The notes under the pieces are model-generated. The model was not told where the DNA came from, made no database searches, and saw only the letters and a list, made by a program, of their open reading frames with translations. DNA of 64,000 nucleotides from Ruegeria halocynthiae (GTDB taxonomy: Bacteria > Pseudomonadota > Alphaproteobacteria > Rhodobacterales > Rhodobacteraceae). Made by a program: the position numbers and the translations under genes. Location of the stretch: contig NZ_JQEZ01000001.1 of NCBI RefSeq assembly GCF_000743705.1, positions 364,070 through 428,069 of the forward strand, written 5' to 3'. Below, in pieces: positions 9,035-18,716 of this stretch. Each line of letters starts with the position of its first letter. Positions within the stretch are counted from its first letter, which is position 1.

Positions 9035-9952
9035 ATGCCAATCAAGATTCCCTCCGACCTTCCCGCATTTGACGTTCTCACCCAAGAGGGCGTCATGGTC
9101 ATGGATGAGGATCAGGCCATGCGTCAGGATATCCGGTCCCTGCGGATCGGGTTGCTGAACCTGATGCCCAAGAAGATTCAAACCGAAAACCAGTTTGCGC
9201 GTCTGATCGGGGCGACACCTTTGCAGATCGACTTGTCCCTGATCCGGATGACCGAACATCGCACCAAGAATACAGCCGCCGCGCATATGGCCGAGTTCTA
9301 TCGTCCCTTTCAGGAGGTGAAGGACCAAAAGTTTGACGGGCTGATCATCACCGGTGCGCCGATCGAACATCTTGAATTCAATGATGTCACCTATTGGGAT
9401 GAAATCAGCGAGGTCTTCGACTGGACCCAGACGAATGTGCATTCCACATTTGGCGTTTGCTGGGGCGGAATGGCGATGATCAACCATTTCCACGGCGTTC
9501 GGAAACATATTCTGGATGCCAAGGCGTTTGGCTGTTTTCGCCATCAGAATATGGCTCCGGCCTCACCGTTTTTGCGCGGGTTTTCGGATGATTGCGTCAT
9601 CCCCGTCAGCCGCTGGACCGAAATGAAACAATATGAGATCGACGATGTGCCTGATCTGGTCACGCTTTTGGGCAGTGATGAGGTCGGTCCCTGCCTTGTC
9701 GAAGACCCCGCCCATCGTGCGATCTATATCTTCAACCATTTCGAGTATGACAGCGACACGCTGAAACAGGAATATGACCGTGACATCGCCAACGGCACAT
9801 CCATAAACGTGCCTGCAAACTATTATCTGGACGACGATCCGTCCCGTCCGCCGCAGAACCGGTGGCGCAGTCATGCGCACCTGCTGTATGGAAATTGGAT
9901 AAATCAGATCTATCAGACCACACCGTTCAATCAGGCTGACATTGGCAGTTAA
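9035..9952 (+). CDS. metA: Homoserine O-acetyltransferase (MetA family)
   Basis: A 305-residue MetA-family enzyme that activates homoserine at the first committed step of methionine synthesis. Catalytic Cys142 (GVCWGG), His235 and Glu237 (NHFEYD) fall at exactly the canonical positions. Residue 111 is Glu (GAPIEHLEF); work on this family showed that Glu111 favours acetyl-CoA and Gly111 succinyl-CoA, so acetylation is predicted. ATG 9035 is preferred to the in-frame TTG at 9026. Only 39 bp separate it from the upstream gene, too little for a SAM riboswitch. The last 11 bases overlap the next gene. Confidence 0.95.
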   Translation: MPIKIPSDLPAFDVLTQEGVMVMDEDQAMRQDIRSLRIGLLNLMPKKIQTENQFARLIGATPLQIDLSLIRMTEHRTKNTAAAHMAEFYRPFQEVKDQKFDGLIITGAPIEHLEFNDVTYWDEISEVFDWTQTNVHSTFGVCWGGMAMINHFHGVRKHILDAKAFGCFRHQNMAPASPFLRGFSDDCVIPVSRWTEMKQYEIDDVPDLVTLLGSDEVGPCLVEDPAHRAIYIFNHFEYDSDTLKQEYDRDIANGTSINVPANYYLDDDPSRPPQNRWRSHAHLLYGNWINQIYQTTPFNQADIGS

Positions 9953-10895
9953 GGCGCTCATATTCCTGGGTCTTTTACTGTTGGCCCTGTCGTTCGTCAC
10001 GGCCAGACGCGCGTCACACAACGAAGCACGCGCCGAAGCCGCCTTTCCGCCCGAGGGCGAAATCGTGGATGTCGACGGTGTGGCGGTTCATGCCGTCGTA
10101 ATGGGCCAAGGGCCGGACGTCGTGTTGATCCACGGTTCCAGCGGCAACACGCGCGATATGACATTTGCGCTGGCCCCGATCCTTGCCGAAAATTTCCGTG
10201 TCATCGTATTTGACAGACCCGGTCTGGGGTATAGCGATAGCTTTAATATCTCTGGCGAAACAATTGATGAACAAGCAGAAATTTTACAGAAGGCTGCGTC
10301 CCAACTGGGTGCGGACAAACCCATCGTGGCCGGGCAAAGCTATGGCGGATCAGTCTCGCTTGCCTGGGCGGTCACTCGCCCCGAAAACATCTCTGCTCTG
10401 GTCTTGATCGCCCCTGCTGCCATCCCGTGGGAGACTCCTTTGGACGCGTTCAATCAGCTGGCAGCCACGGCGACGGGCAACACGTTGGCCTTGCCGTTGA
10501 TCACCGCTTTTGTACCGGACTGGTATGTGGAAAAAACCCTGGATCAGGTGTTTGCCCCTCAGACCGCGCCCGAGGGGTATCTGGATCATTTTGGCCCCGG
10601 CCTGACCATCCGCCGTGCCTCGATGCATGCCAACGCAAGGCAACGCGCCAACCTGTTGGAAGAAATCCGCGCGCTGCAACCCCGGTACGGTGAGATCGAC
10701 GTACCGACCGAGATTGTGCACGGATCCGCCGACACCACAGTGGGGTTGGGCTGGCATTCGGAACGGTTAATCGACGAAATCCCTGATGCAGAGCTGATCG
10801 AACTGCCAGGCATCGGACATATGCCCCAAGTCGTGGCCGCACCTGAAGTCGCCGCAGCAATCGAACGCGCAGCGCAGCGTGCGGGTTTGCGTTAG
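9942..10895 (+). CDS. Alpha/beta hydrolase, membrane-anchored
   Basis: A 317-residue alpha/beta hydrolase. Residues 4-20 are hydrophobic ([16 protein letters not shown]), so the protein is exported or anchored in the inner membrane. The oxyanion-hole motif HGSSGN (about 65), nucleophile elbow GQSYGG (Ser near 130), acid Asp in HGSADTTV (about 265) and His in GIGHMPQ (about 290) make a complete catalytic triad. The only start that fits is TTG 9942, inside metA, so the two are translationally linked. Substrate is unknown; the fold serves esterases, lipases and haloperoxidase-like enzymes. Confidence 0.88.
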   Translation: MAVKALIFLGLLLLALSFVTARRASHNEARAEAAFPPEGEIVDVDGVAVHAVVMGQGPDVVLIHGSSGNTRDMTFALAPILAENFRVIVFDRPGLGYSDSFNISGETIDEQAEILQKAASQLGADKPIVAGQSYGGSVSLAWAVTRPENISALVLIAPAAIPWETPLDAFNQLAATATGNTLALPLITAFVPDWYVEKTLDQVFAPQTAPEGYLDHFGPGLTIRRASMHANARQRANLLEEIRALQPRYGEIDVPTEIVHGSADTTVGLGWHSERLIDEIPDAELIELPGIGHMPQVVAAPEVAAAIERAAQRAGLR

Positions 10896-10944
10896 GCCCC
10901 CAGCTAATCCATAGTAAGATATGGATTTTATGGCGAGGTAACCC

Positions 10945-11814
10945 ATGGCCCGTTCCGAAAAAGGTTCCATTGAAAAGTACTATCGCAAAGGCGCCCCAAA
11001 AGAGGTGCGCGGCGCAATCGATTCTGCGGAAAAAGGCGATATTCTGAACCATACCTACCCGTATTCCGAACGTATGAAGCGTAAGGATTACGAAAAGGAA
11101 ATGGAAAAGCTGCAAATTGAACTGGTCAAGATGCAATCCTGGGTCAAGGAGACGGGGCACCGTGTCGCCCTGATTTTTGAGGGCCGCGACGCCGCTGGTA
11201 AAGGGGGTACGATCAAACGGTTCCGGGAAAACCTGAACCCGCGTGGTGCTCGGAACGTTGCCCTTGCGAAACCTTCGGATACGGAGCGCAGCCAATGGTA
11301 TTTTCAGCGATACATCCATCATCTGCCCGCTGCGGGTGAAATCGTCTTTTTCGATCGCAGCTGGTACAACCGGGGTGTGGTGGAAAACGTATTCGGGTTT
11401 TGCACGTCAGAGGAACGGGAACGGTTTTTTCGGCAAGTCCGGCCTCTGGAAACCGGTTTGGTCAACGATGGCATTGTGCTGTTCAAATTCTGGCTGAACG
11501 TCGGCCGGGCCGAGCAGTTGAACCGCTTTTTATCGCGCGAAACTGATCCCCTGAAACAATGGAAGCTCAGCTCGATTGACGTCGCGGGCCTGGATAAATG
11601 GGATGAGTATACGCAATCCATTTCCGAAACCTTGACCCGCAGCCATTCCGAACACACCCCCTGGACCATCGTTCGGTCGGACGACAAGAAACGGGCGCGT
11701 CTGGCAGCCATCCGCACCGTTCTGCACGCGCTCGACTATGATGAGAAAGATCAAAAAGCCATCGGCGAGAATGACCCCAGCATCTGTGGTGGGCCGGAAA
11801 TCTGGGATGCCTGA
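10945..11814 (+). CDS. ppk2: Polyphosphate kinase 2
   Basis: A 289-residue class I PPK2, which transfers phosphate between polyphosphate and nucleoside diphosphates (GDP or ADP). Walker [13 protein letters not shown] lies at residues 78-89 and Walker [11 protein letters not shown] near 133-142, followed by the lid region with many Arg. GAGG lies 9 bases before ATG 10945. The gene is preceded by 50 bp of non-coding DNA and is probably monocistronic. A single PPK2 domain is present, so this is neither the two-domain class II type nor an AMP-specific fusion. Confidence 0.95.
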   Translation: MARSEKGSIEKYYRKGAPKEVRGAIDSAEKGDILNHTYPYSERMKRKDYEKEMEKLQIELVKMQSWVKETGHRVALIFEGRDAAGKGGTIKRFRENLNPRGARNVALAKPSDTERSQWYFQRYIHHLPAAGEIVFFDRSWYNRGVVENVFGFCTSEERERFFRQVRPLETGLVNDGIVLFKFWLNVGRAEQLNRFLSRETDPLKQWKLSSIDVAGLDKWDEYTQSISETLTRSHSEHTPWTIVRSDDKKRARLAAIRTVLHALDYDEKDQKAIGENDPSICGGPEIWDA

Positions 11815-11919
11815 CCGGATGCAGTTGAAACGTGACGCCAAGATCGTTGGACGGATGCCTGCGCGTGGACTATGTCTTTGCCTCCAAAGACCGAAACAAC
11901 GAAAGCATCTGGACAAGGG

Positions 11920-12534
11920 ATGACGAAACGCGGGTATCACCACGGCAACCTGAAGCAAGCCTTGATCGAGTCTGCCTTGTCGTTGATCGAAGACAAGGGA
12001 CCGACTGGCTTTACACTGTCCGAGGCAGCGAAAACCGCAGGTGTCACGCCTGCGGCTGTCTACCGGCATTTTCAGGGTCGCGAGGATCTCATTGCCGAAG
12101 CCGCCCGGCAAGGGTTCGATATGTTCGCGGACCTGATGCAATATGCCTATGACACGGGCCAGCCCTCGGCGCTGGCCGCATTCGAGGCTACGGGCCGCGC
12201 CTATCTAGCATTTGCGCGCAAGCATCCCGGGCATTACATCGCCATGTTCGAAAGCGGCATTTCCCTTAACCGAACGCCGGAACTGTCGCTGGCGGCGAAC
12301 CGGGCAAAGGACGTGCTGGAAAAAGCCGCCGCCGATCTGTCGCAACACATCCCCCCTGAAAAACGCCCGCCCGCGTCGATGTTCAGCGCCCATATCTGGG
12401 CCATGAGCCACGGCGTCGTAGAGCTGTATGCCCGCAACACAGGCGCCAGTTCCCCCTTCCCGCCCGAAGACCTACTGGAGAGCGGTATCGGGATTTATTT
12501 GCGGGGATTGGGCCTGGTGCCGCAGGACGATTGA
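11920..12534 (+). CDS. TetR/AcrR family transcriptional regulator
   Basis: A 204-residue regulator. The N-terminal DNA-binding domain (residues 5-50) includes the helix-turn-helix TLSEAAKTAGVTPAAVYRHF, and the C-terminal ligand domain resembles the WHG type (SAHIWAMSHGVVELYA). The frame is open to ATG 11872, but family members begin TKRGYHHGNLK, so ATG 11920 is preferred even though its ribosome binding site (AAGGG) is very close. No target gene is obvious: the upstream neighbour is ppk2 and the downstream one is convergent. The stop is 7 bp from the stop of the cyclase. Confidence 0.9.
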   Translation: MTKRGYHHGNLKQALIESALSLIEDKGPTGFTLSEAAKTAGVTPAAVYRHFQGREDLIAEAARQGFDMFADLMQYAYDTGQPSALAAFEATGRAYLAFARKHPGHYIAMFESGISLNRTPELSLAANRAKDVLEKAAADLSQHIPPEKRPPASMFSAHIWAMSHGVVELYARNTGASSPFPPEDLLESGIGIYLRGLGLVPQDD

Positions 12535-12541
12535 GTAGGCT

Positions 12542-13600
12542 TCAGATTCTGACCCGTGGCTGCGGCGCGCTGAGGCCCGAGGTGACGTTGATCAACTCCA
12601 TCTCGCCCATTCCCTTGATTTCCACACTTCCAATGTCCGAAACCTGAAATTCGTCAATCAGGGCAAATTTCATCTCTTCTGGTGCAACGATATTCATTGG
12701 GTTTGCAAAGACTTGCAGCCGGGACGCAATGTTCACGGCGGGACCGAAAACGTCATACACGTATTTCTGAATCCCCACGACAGACCCCACTGCGGCCCCC
12801 ATACCCAGACCGATACGCGCCTGCCATTTGTGCGGATGACTTTCGTTGCGCCGTTCTAGATATCGAAGGAATCTGACAGCGCAATGGGCCACCGCGGTCG
12901 CATGATCGGGGGTCGCGTCGGGCATCCCCGAAACGGCCAGATAGGCATCGCCGATGGTCTTGATCCGTTCGCATCCGTACTGTTCGACGATCCGGTCGAA
13001 AGCCGTGAAGATGTCATTCAATTCGCTCAGCGTGACGGTCGGGTCGGTTTTGGCCGCGAAATCCGTGAAGCCCACGAAATCCAACATCACAACCGACACC
13101 TGATCGAACAACTGCGGAGTTACGACGCCAAAGGTCTTGAACTCTTCGTATACGGCCCGCGGCATCAGGTTCAGTAACAACCTTTCAACCCGCTCTTTTT
13201 CACGCTCCAATTCGCGCGTGTTACGCTCGACCATGGTCGAGTAGCTGTCGATCATGCTTTCGAGCTCGCGGATTCTGGTGATGTTCTGGCACTCAATGAC
13301 CAGCACCTGTTCGGACAACCCATTTGCCAGCGATACGGCCGCAGCAAAGATCAACGTCCGGCGCTTGGGCTTAATCTCCAACTCGACCGAATATCGCAGC
13401 CCCGATTGTTTGACGTCCTCCAACTCGCGAGGATCAAAATCCGGAACCAAATCCAGCAACGTCTGCCCCTCGCCCGGCGAACCGAACCATTCGGCAAACG
13501 GCCCATTGTGAAACACAAAGGTCAAATCCGACGCGCGTACGACCGCTATGCCGACACCGATTGCACGTAGCAACTGTTCATTAATGGCCAGAATACTCAT
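12542..13600 (-). CDS. Class III adenylate cyclase with PAS domain
   Basis: A 352-residue cytosolic signalling enzyme making cAMP from ATP. Residues about 8-110 form a PAS-like domain, residues about 112-147 a charged coiled coil (RNTRELEREKERVERLL), and 165-340 the class III catalytic domain. The metal-binding Asp (MLDFVGFTDF), the base-specifying Lys and second metal Asp (IKTIGDAYLAVSG), the second specificity Asp (YVYDVFGPAVN) and the transition-state Asn and Arg (VNIASRL) are all present; the Lys/Asp pair predicts ATP. Its start overlaps the stop of the truncated hemoglobin gene by 4 bp, so globin and cyclase are probably translated together. Confidence 0.93.
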   Translation of the reverse strand: MSILAINEQLLRAIGVGIAVVRASDLTFVFHNGPFAEWFGSPGEGQTLLDLVPDFDPRELEDVKQSGLRYSVELEIKPKRRTLIFAAAVSLANGLSEQVLVIECQNITRIRELESMIDSYSTMVERNTRELEREKERVERLLLNLMPRAVYEEFKTFGVVTPQLFDQVSVVMLDFVGFTDFAAKTDPTVTLSELNDIFTAFDRIVEQYGCERIKTIGDAYLAVSGMPDATPDHATAVAHCAVRFLRYLERRNESHPHKWQARIGLGMGAAVGSVVGIQKYVYDVFGPAVNIASRLQVFANPMNIVAPEEMKFALIDEFQVSDIGSVEIKGMGEMELINVTSGLSAPQPRVRI

Positions 13601-13965
13601 GCGGCGTCCCGCGCTACGATAATGGAACGCTTTGCTTCAATGGCGTTCAACGCGATTTTGATATGCCCCTCTTCCATCCCATGCATGGCAAGTGCTTCGC
13701 CGAACAATTCCGCCATCTCATCAAAATCGGCATGAGAGATATTCAGGTGACGATGCACCGCTTCTATACGGTCATCACTGAATGAGGCTGGGCCGCCAAC
13801 CAGTGAAGACACAAATTTGGTCTGGTGGTCGATCAGGCGCGGCATGTCGATATCTTCGAAATGGCCGCCGATTTGCTCGGAATCCAAGGCCATTTCATAG
13901 AACGTCATCACGATCCGGCTGATCGTTTTGAAGCCACCGTACTTTTCGTAAATTGTCTGACCCAC
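13597..13965 (-). CDS. Truncated hemoglobin (group I-like)
   Basis: A 122-residue 2-over-2 globin. YEKYGGF at the N-terminus, the F/GG turn region LVGGPASFSDD and the proximal-His region EAVHRHLNIS match bacterial truncated hemoglobins, which bind O2 or NO through heme. No ATG fits; GTG 13965 gives a typical start (GQTIYEKYGG), GTG 13998 is the alternative. The stop overlaps the cyclase ATG (ATGA). A globin directly coupled to a PAS-cyclase suggests a heme gas sensor feeding cAMP signalling, although no covalent fusion exists. The region 13966-14094 upstream presumably holds the promoter. Confidence 0.85.
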   Translation of the reverse strand: MGQTIYEKYGGFKTISRIVMTFYEMALDSEQIGGHFEDIDMPRLIDHQTKFVSSLVGGPASFSDDRIEAVHRHLNISHADFDEMAELFGEALAMHGMEEGHIKIALNAIEAKRSIIVARDAA

Positions 13966-14094
13966 AACACAAACCCAAGCGTTAACCAACAACAACACTG
14001 GAAGGTTATATCAAAATGACAGTTTTGTTAACGCTTATGAGGGATGAGGCATATCTTAGCTCGGGAAACCTGGCCTTCTGACCGCAAGCTTAAC

Positions 14095-14973
14095 TCAAAC
14101 GCTCAGGTCATCGGCACAGGGAATGAAACCCACGTAACCGCCCTGTTCCAACAAACGCACCTGCCCGCCCATGCGCCAAGACAGCTTGCGCCGGGCCGCC
14201 AGAATTTCCCGCCTGACGCGGAACCACAGTGGGCCTTTGTCCAGCCCACTATTGATCTTCATGTCCTGTGATCGTTCGCTGACCTTTACGGTTTCGACGG
14301 TGGCATCTTGCTGCTTTGACCAGATCATCTGTACGCCAACAGCGGGAAAACACTGATACATGCGCCAGTCCGCACGCGGGATTGAGACGAAATCGTCCAG
14401 ATGATCCGAGTACCGCTCGGACCAGGTCAGCAATTTGCGGCACGCCTCTTGCGACAGGATATAGGCGGCGGCGCTGGGTGCCATCTCTAGCATCGGCCTG
14501 ACCGGAACGCCCCCCATCTGTACCTCAGCGCCGAAACGCAGGGATCGCGGTGAAAAGTCGAGCTTTAGGAAATCGTACCCTGTTGCCTGCCCAAGCAGGG
14601 CCACGATGACCTCGCCCGCCTTGGAGGACATTTCAACGTCATCTTCGAATATCGCCACGGATTTCAGGCCCTGATCTACGGCAGATTGCCACACGGCGCG
14701 GTGGCTTTCAAAACAAGCGATCTCGCTTTGTTTCAACCCCCAACGGCTGCCGGTTCCGGGGACGTATCCATTCCCGTCAAGCGCCCCGGCGCGCTGCGCA
14801 TCTGTCGCGCTGAACCGCGTGGCACCCACCAGACCTGTGTGCGCAAACTGCGCCTCCATAAAGTCTCGTCGTTCTGGCACCCGATCCAGGTTGATGTAAT
14901 AGACACCCGTTCCCGATGGCAGTGCGTGATGTCCCAAAGCATATCCTTTCCAACGCCCCCGGCAGATACGCAT
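14095..14973 (-). CDS. Glycosyltransferase family 25 protein
   Basis: A GT25-type enzyme of about 292 residues, related to LPS beta-galactosyltransferases. The N-terminal strand YYINLDRVPERRDFM and the DxD-like FEDDVEM motif (about residue 110) that binds the metal and nucleotide sugar are visible, as is the SHRAVW segment. ATG 14973 is the first methionine codon; TTG 14937, with AAAGGA 6 bases upstream, would remove 12 residues and is plausible. It overlaps no neighbour and is divergent from the ureohydrolase. It probably decorates envelope polysaccharide; acceptor unknown. Confidence 0.85.
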   Translation of the reverse strand: MRICRGRWKGYALGHHALPSGTGVYYINLDRVPERRDFMEAQFAHTGLVGATRFSATDAQRAGALDGNGYVPGTGSRWGLKQSEIACFESHRAVWQSAVDQGLKSVAIFEDDVEMSSKAGEVIVALLGQATGYDFLKLDFSPRSLRFGAEVQMGGVPVRPMLEMAPSAAAYILSQEACRKLLTWSERYSDHLDDFVSIPRADWRMYQCFPAVGVQMIWSKQQDATVETVKVSERSQDMKINSGLDKGPLWFRVRREILAARRKLSWRMGGQVRLLEQGGYVGFIPCADDLSV

Positions 14974-15099
14974 CCCGCACCCGGACAATCAACCCCACGC
15001 CTTGACCTGACAACCGCGTCAGGCATTGCTTGGCGGCCTATCCAGATCTTGGTAACCCGTCTAAGCTGCACCAGAAGAACAAGAAACAGGAATCACGCA

Positions 15100-16074
15100 A
15101 TGTCATCTCATGGGTATTCAGGTGGGCGTCTGAACCTGCCTTTTGTCGGCATCTCGACCTTCGGCAAATCCCCTTATGTCGAAGATTGGGACCAGATCGA
15201 GGCGGACGTAGCCATCATGGGCGCGCCATTTGATTTTGGAACCCAATGGCGATCGGGGGCGCGATTTGGACCGCGCGCTGTGCGCGAGGCATCAACCCTG
15301 TTCAGCTTTGGTCATGCCGGCGCCTATGATCATGAGGATGACGCCACCTATCTGGATTCCTCAGTGCGGATGGTCGATATCGGTGATGCCGATATCATTC
15401 ACACCAAAACCGATGAGAGCCATGCTAACATTCAATTCGGCGTCGAAAAGATCCTGAACTCCGGCGCGCTGCCGGTTACCATTGGCGGCGATCATTCGAT
15501 CAATATTCCTTGCATCAATGCGTTTGAGGCTGATTGCGCGAAAAACGGGCCGATACATGTGGTTCAGATCGACGCCCATTTGGATTTCGTTGATGAACGG
15601 CATGGGGTGACCGCCGGACACGGCAACCCGATGCGGCGCGCGATTGAGAAATCCTATGTTTCAGGAATGACCCAACTGGGCATTCGCAACGTGTCCTCCA
15701 CCGCCAAAGAAGGGTATGAGGATGCGCGCGCGCGTGGATCGGACATCCTGTCCGTGCGGCAGGTGCGCAAGCTGGGCACCGAGGGTGTTTTGGAGCGCAT
15801 TCCAGAAGGCGCGCGGTACTATGTGACAATTGATATTGATGCATTCTGCCCCTCAATCGCATCCGGCACCGGCACGCCCAGCCACGGCGGGTTCCTGTAT
15901 TACGATGTGTTGGAGATTTTGCAGGGTCTGGCAAAACGCGGCGATGTCGCCGGGATTGATCTTGTCGAAGTCGCGCCCAGCTATGATCCGACCGAAAGCA
16001 CACAGGTTTTGGCGGCTCAGGTGCTGTTGAACTTCATCGGCTTTATCTTTCACGAACGCGCGCAGACAACCTGA
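15100..16074 (+). CDS. Agmatinase-family ureohydrolase
   Basis: A 324-residue member of the arginase/agmatinase family, which hydrolyses guanidino compounds to an amine plus urea using two Mn ions. Metal ligands appear in GGDHS, DAHLD and DIDAFCPS. ATG 15100 is chosen because AGGAA lies 7 bases upstream; a much longer open frame from 14686 runs antisense through the GT25 gene and is not credible. The family cannot be split by eye into agmatinase, guanidinobutyrase or guanidinopropionase; the adjacent creatinase suggests a guanidino acid as substrate. speB is the nearest name but is not assigned. Confidence 0.9.
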   Translation: MSSHGYSGGRLNLPFVGISTFGKSPYVEDWDQIEADVAIMGAPFDFGTQWRSGARFGPRAVREASTLFSFGHAGAYDHEDDATYLDSSVRMVDIGDADIIHTKTDESHANIQFGVEKILNSGALPVTIGGDHSINIPCINAFEADCAKNGPIHVVQIDAHLDFVDERHGVTAGHGNPMRRAIEKSYVSGMTQLGIRNVSSTAKEGYEDARARGSDILSVRQVRKLGTEGVLERIPEGARYYVTIDIDAFCPSIASGTGTPSHGGFLYYDVLEILQGLAKRGDVAGIDLVEVAPSYDPTESTQVLAAQVLLNFIGFIFHERAQTT

Positions 16075-16080
16075 CTGCAG

Positions 16081-16099
16081 GAAGGGCTGCACGCCCTTC
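16081..16099. terminator. Stem-loop between convergent genes
   Basis: GAAGGG (16081-16086) pairs with CCCTTC (16094-16099) around a 7-base loop, between the convergent ureohydrolase and creatinase genes. It lacks a T-run on either side, so termination is uncertain. Confidence 0.45.
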
Positions 16100-16118
16100 C
16101 CACCAACGCACCCTAAGA

Positions 16119-17339
16119 TCAGGTGCTGATCGTGTTGTGCTCCGGACCATAGGGGAAACCGGTGATGTTTTCGGCACCGGTCTCCTCGACGACCAGAATG
16201 TCATGCTCACGATATCCGCCCGCGCCTTTCTGACCTTCGGGAATCCAAAGCATCGGCTCGATGGACACGACCATTCCCGGTTCCAGAACCGTATGGATAT
16301 CCTCACGCAGTTCCAGCCCAGCCTCGCGGCCGTAGTAGTGGCTGAGAATACCAAATGAATGCCCGTACCCGAACGAACGGTACTGCAGCAGCCCTTCGTC
16401 AGCGAAAAAGCGATTGATCTCATCGCAAATGCCCGAACATGTCGCGCCGGGTTTGATCAGGCTCAACCCCAGCTCATGCGCGGCGACGTTGGCCTTCCAA
16501 ATGCGCAGGCTGTCGGTATCAGGCTCGCCCAGAAACAAGGTGCGCTCCAGCGCGGTGTAATAGCCCGAGATCATCGGAAATGTGTTCAATGACAGGATAT
16601 CGCCCTTTTGCAGCGCCCGCTTGGTGACCGGGTTATGTGCGCCGTCGGTGTTCAGGCCGGACTGGAACCAGACCCAGGTGTCCCGATACTCGGCATCGGG
16701 ATAGGCGCGGGCAATCTCAGCCTCCATCGCATCCCGGCCAGCCATCGCGATTTCAATCTCGGTCGCGCCTTCGCGGATTGCGGCGTGTATGGCCGCGCCG
16801 CCAACATCCGCTGTTCGCGCGCCACCTTTGATCAGTTCGATTTCTTCAGCGGATTTCACCATGCGCGCGGCCATCGTATCGGGCGCGATATCGACCATTT
16901 CTGGCGCACCCAGCATATCCAGCGCGGTGTCGCGCATCGCCAGCGTCATGTGATCGCCTTCAATCCCGATCCGACGTGCCGAACCAATCAGGCCGGCAAC
17001 AGCGCGCCAGTAGTTGTTCCGCTTCCAATCGGTGTAGATCACGTTTTCGTCGACCGAACGTCGCCACGGCTGCCCCGCATCTATATTCGCTGATACGGTC
17101 GTGCAGGCGTCCTGCGTCACGACACAGCCATAGGGACGGCCAAACGAGCAATACAGAAATCCGGAATAATAAGCGATGTTTTGCATGGACGTCAGCAAAA
17201 CCGCCGGAACGTCACGCGCGGCCATGGTCGCGCGCAGGCTGGCAAGGCGCCGTTCATATTCCGCCTTGCTGAATGGCAAGGGTGCCTTGTCGCCGTTGTG
17301 GCAGGTGAAAAATTCGGGGCGGTTTTGAAGGTCAGTCAT
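16119..17339 (-). CDS. Creatinase (creatine amidinohydrolase)
   Basis: A 406-residue M24-fold enzyme that splits creatine into sarcosine and urea (Pseudomonas creatinase has about 403 residues). Long stretches match the Pseudomonas enzyme as I remember it: FLYCSFGRPYG, ANIDAGQPWRR, TWVWFQSGLNTDGAHNPVT, FGYGHSFGILSHYYGREAG and GAENITGFPYGPE. Creatinases lack the metal ligands of prolidases and use His in the GHSFG region. ATG 17339 has GAGGAG 8 bases upstream. It is the last gene of the importer operon (161 bp after the permease). Urea and sarcosine would go on to urease and to SoxBDAG at 33.5 kb. Confident at family level. Confidence 0.92.
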   Translation of the reverse strand: MTDLQNRPEFFTCHNGDKAPLPFSKAEYERRLASLRATMAARDVPAVLLTSMQNIAYYSGFLYCSFGRPYGCVVTQDACTTVSANIDAGQPWRRSVDENVIYTDWKRNNYWRAVAGLIGSARRIGIEGDHMTLAMRDTALDMLGAPEMVDIAPDTMAARMVKSAEEIELIKGGARTADVGGAAIHAAIREGATEIEIAMAGRDAMEAEIARAYPDAEYRDTWVWFQSGLNTDGAHNPVTKRALQKGDILSLNTFPMISGYYTALERTLFLGEPDTDSLRIWKANVAAHELGLSLIKPGATCSGICDEINRFFADEGLLQYRSFGYGHSFGILSHYYGREAGLELREDIHTVLEPGMVVSIEPMLWIPEGQKGAGGYREHDILVVEETGAENITGFPYGPEHNTIST

Positions 17340-17499
17340 ATGGTCTCTCCTCAATGCCGGACAGGCAAAGCCCGGCCACAAGCCCCGGCGTTCAGGACAA
17401 GCGGCCTCGGGATCCGAGAGCCATACACCCACTTAGGTGTCACGACGCCATCGTGACCGGGATGTACATTGAAATCGCTAAATCAGCTTGCGCCCTGCG

Positions 17500-18711
17500 T
17501 CAAGCCGGAGTGAGCCCCCGCAGCCGTTCAGATCGCCGCCGCAGCAACTCAACCGTGGTCAGCAGCGCGATCGAAAGCACCACAAGGATGGTCGCAACCG
17601 CCAGAATGGTCGGGCTGATCTGTTCACGCAGGCCGGTAAACATCTGCCATGGCAGCGTTTTCTGGCTTGCCGAGCCAACGAACAGCACCACGACAACCTC
17701 ATCGAACGACGTGATAAAGGCAAACAACCCGCCTGAGATCACACCCGGCAAAATCAGCGGCATCTGAATCTTGAAGAACGTCCGAACCGGACCCGCGCCC
17801 ATATTTGCCGCCGCGCGTGTCAGCGACTGATCGAATCCCACCAGCGTGGCCGTCACCGTGATGATTACAAAGGGAATTCCCAGAACCGCGTGGGCCAGAA
17901 CAACCTTCACATAACCCACAAAGTTCTTGTTCATACCCAGCGTACCTTCCAGAAAACGGCCGATATCGCTGTAGAAAAAGAACATACCCGTGGCCGAGAT
18001 GATCAGGGGAACAATCATCGGTGAGATCAGGATACCCATGATCGCCCGCCGACCCGGTACATGCGATTGGCTAAGGCCGATGGCCGCCAGCGTACCCAGC
18101 GTCACCGAAATGATAGTCGCAATTGGCGCGATGATCAGAGAGTTTTTGAAGCTGCGCTGCCATTCATTGTTGGTAAAGAAGTCGCGGTAATGCTTCAGCG
18201 AATACCCCTCGGGGTCCAAGCGCAGCATCTCGGGGGTGAAGGTAAAGAAATCCTGCGCGTTGAACGACAGCGGCAGAACCACAAGGATCGGCGTGATCAG
18301 GAACACAAAGATCGCGCCGCAGGTCACCCGGAACGCATAATGCCAGAACACCTGACGACCCGTCAGATAAGGCAGCAGCTTGCGCCGATAACGCCCTTCA
18401 AACAGCCAGAATATATAGAAGGCAAAGAACCACCCGGCCAGCAATCCGATGATCATGCCGGTCAAACCGGCGAATAGAAAACCGCCCGCCCCCATGCCAA
18501 GGATCGTTATCCAGCGCGCCACCCGTTCATTATCGAGAACCGCGATGTAAACCCATGCCAGCGCTGCCATCAGCGCCGCGCCCGCCAGGATACCCAGCAG
18601 GACATTGCCCTGCCCGGCCCCGACGAACATGCCGACAAAGCCACCGGCGCTTGCAACAGCCGGCAGGACCATCGACATCGGTTTGCGGGATATAGGAGTA
18701 AGTGCTGCCAT
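17500..18711 (-). CDS. PotC-like ABC permease with extra N-terminal membrane region
   Basis: A 403-residue inner membrane permease of the spermidine/putrescine type. The standard PotC-like part begins near residue 120 (FRVTCGAIFVFLITPILVVLPLSF) and includes the EAA-type loop RAAANMGAGPVRTFFKIQMPLI, which contacts the ATPase. Residues 10-100 add about four membrane helices with Gly-rich sequence, so the protein is some 130 residues longer than usual PotC (about 265-280). The start is 5 bp after the stop of the partner permease. Substrate is probably a cationic or guanidino compound. Confidence 0.9.
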   Translation of the reverse strand: MAALTPISRKPMSMVLPAVASAGGFVGMFVGAGQGNVLLGILAGAALMAALAWVYIAVLDNERVARWITILGMGAGGFLFAGLTGMIIGLLAGWFFAFYIFWLFEGRYRRKLLPYLTGRQVFWHYAFRVTCGAIFVFLITPILVVLPLSFNAQDFFTFTPEMLRLDPEGYSLKHYRDFFTNNEWQRSFKNSLIIAPIATIISVTLGTLAAIGLSQSHVPGRRAIMGILISPMIVPLIISATGMFFFYSDIGRFLEGTLGMNKNFVGYVKVVLAHAVLGIPFVIITVTATLVGFDQSLTRAAANMGAGPVRTFFKIQMPLILPGVISGGLFAFITSFDEVVVVLFVGSASQKTLPWQMFTGLREQISPTILAVATILVVLSIALLTTVELLRRRSERLRGLTPA

Positions 18712-18716
18712 GATCT

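Noticed and set aside
14686..15099. N-terminal extension of the ureohydrolase by 138 codons
   Set aside because: It would run antisense through the GT25 gene, has no domain features, and ATG 15100 has a good ribosome site and the family start.
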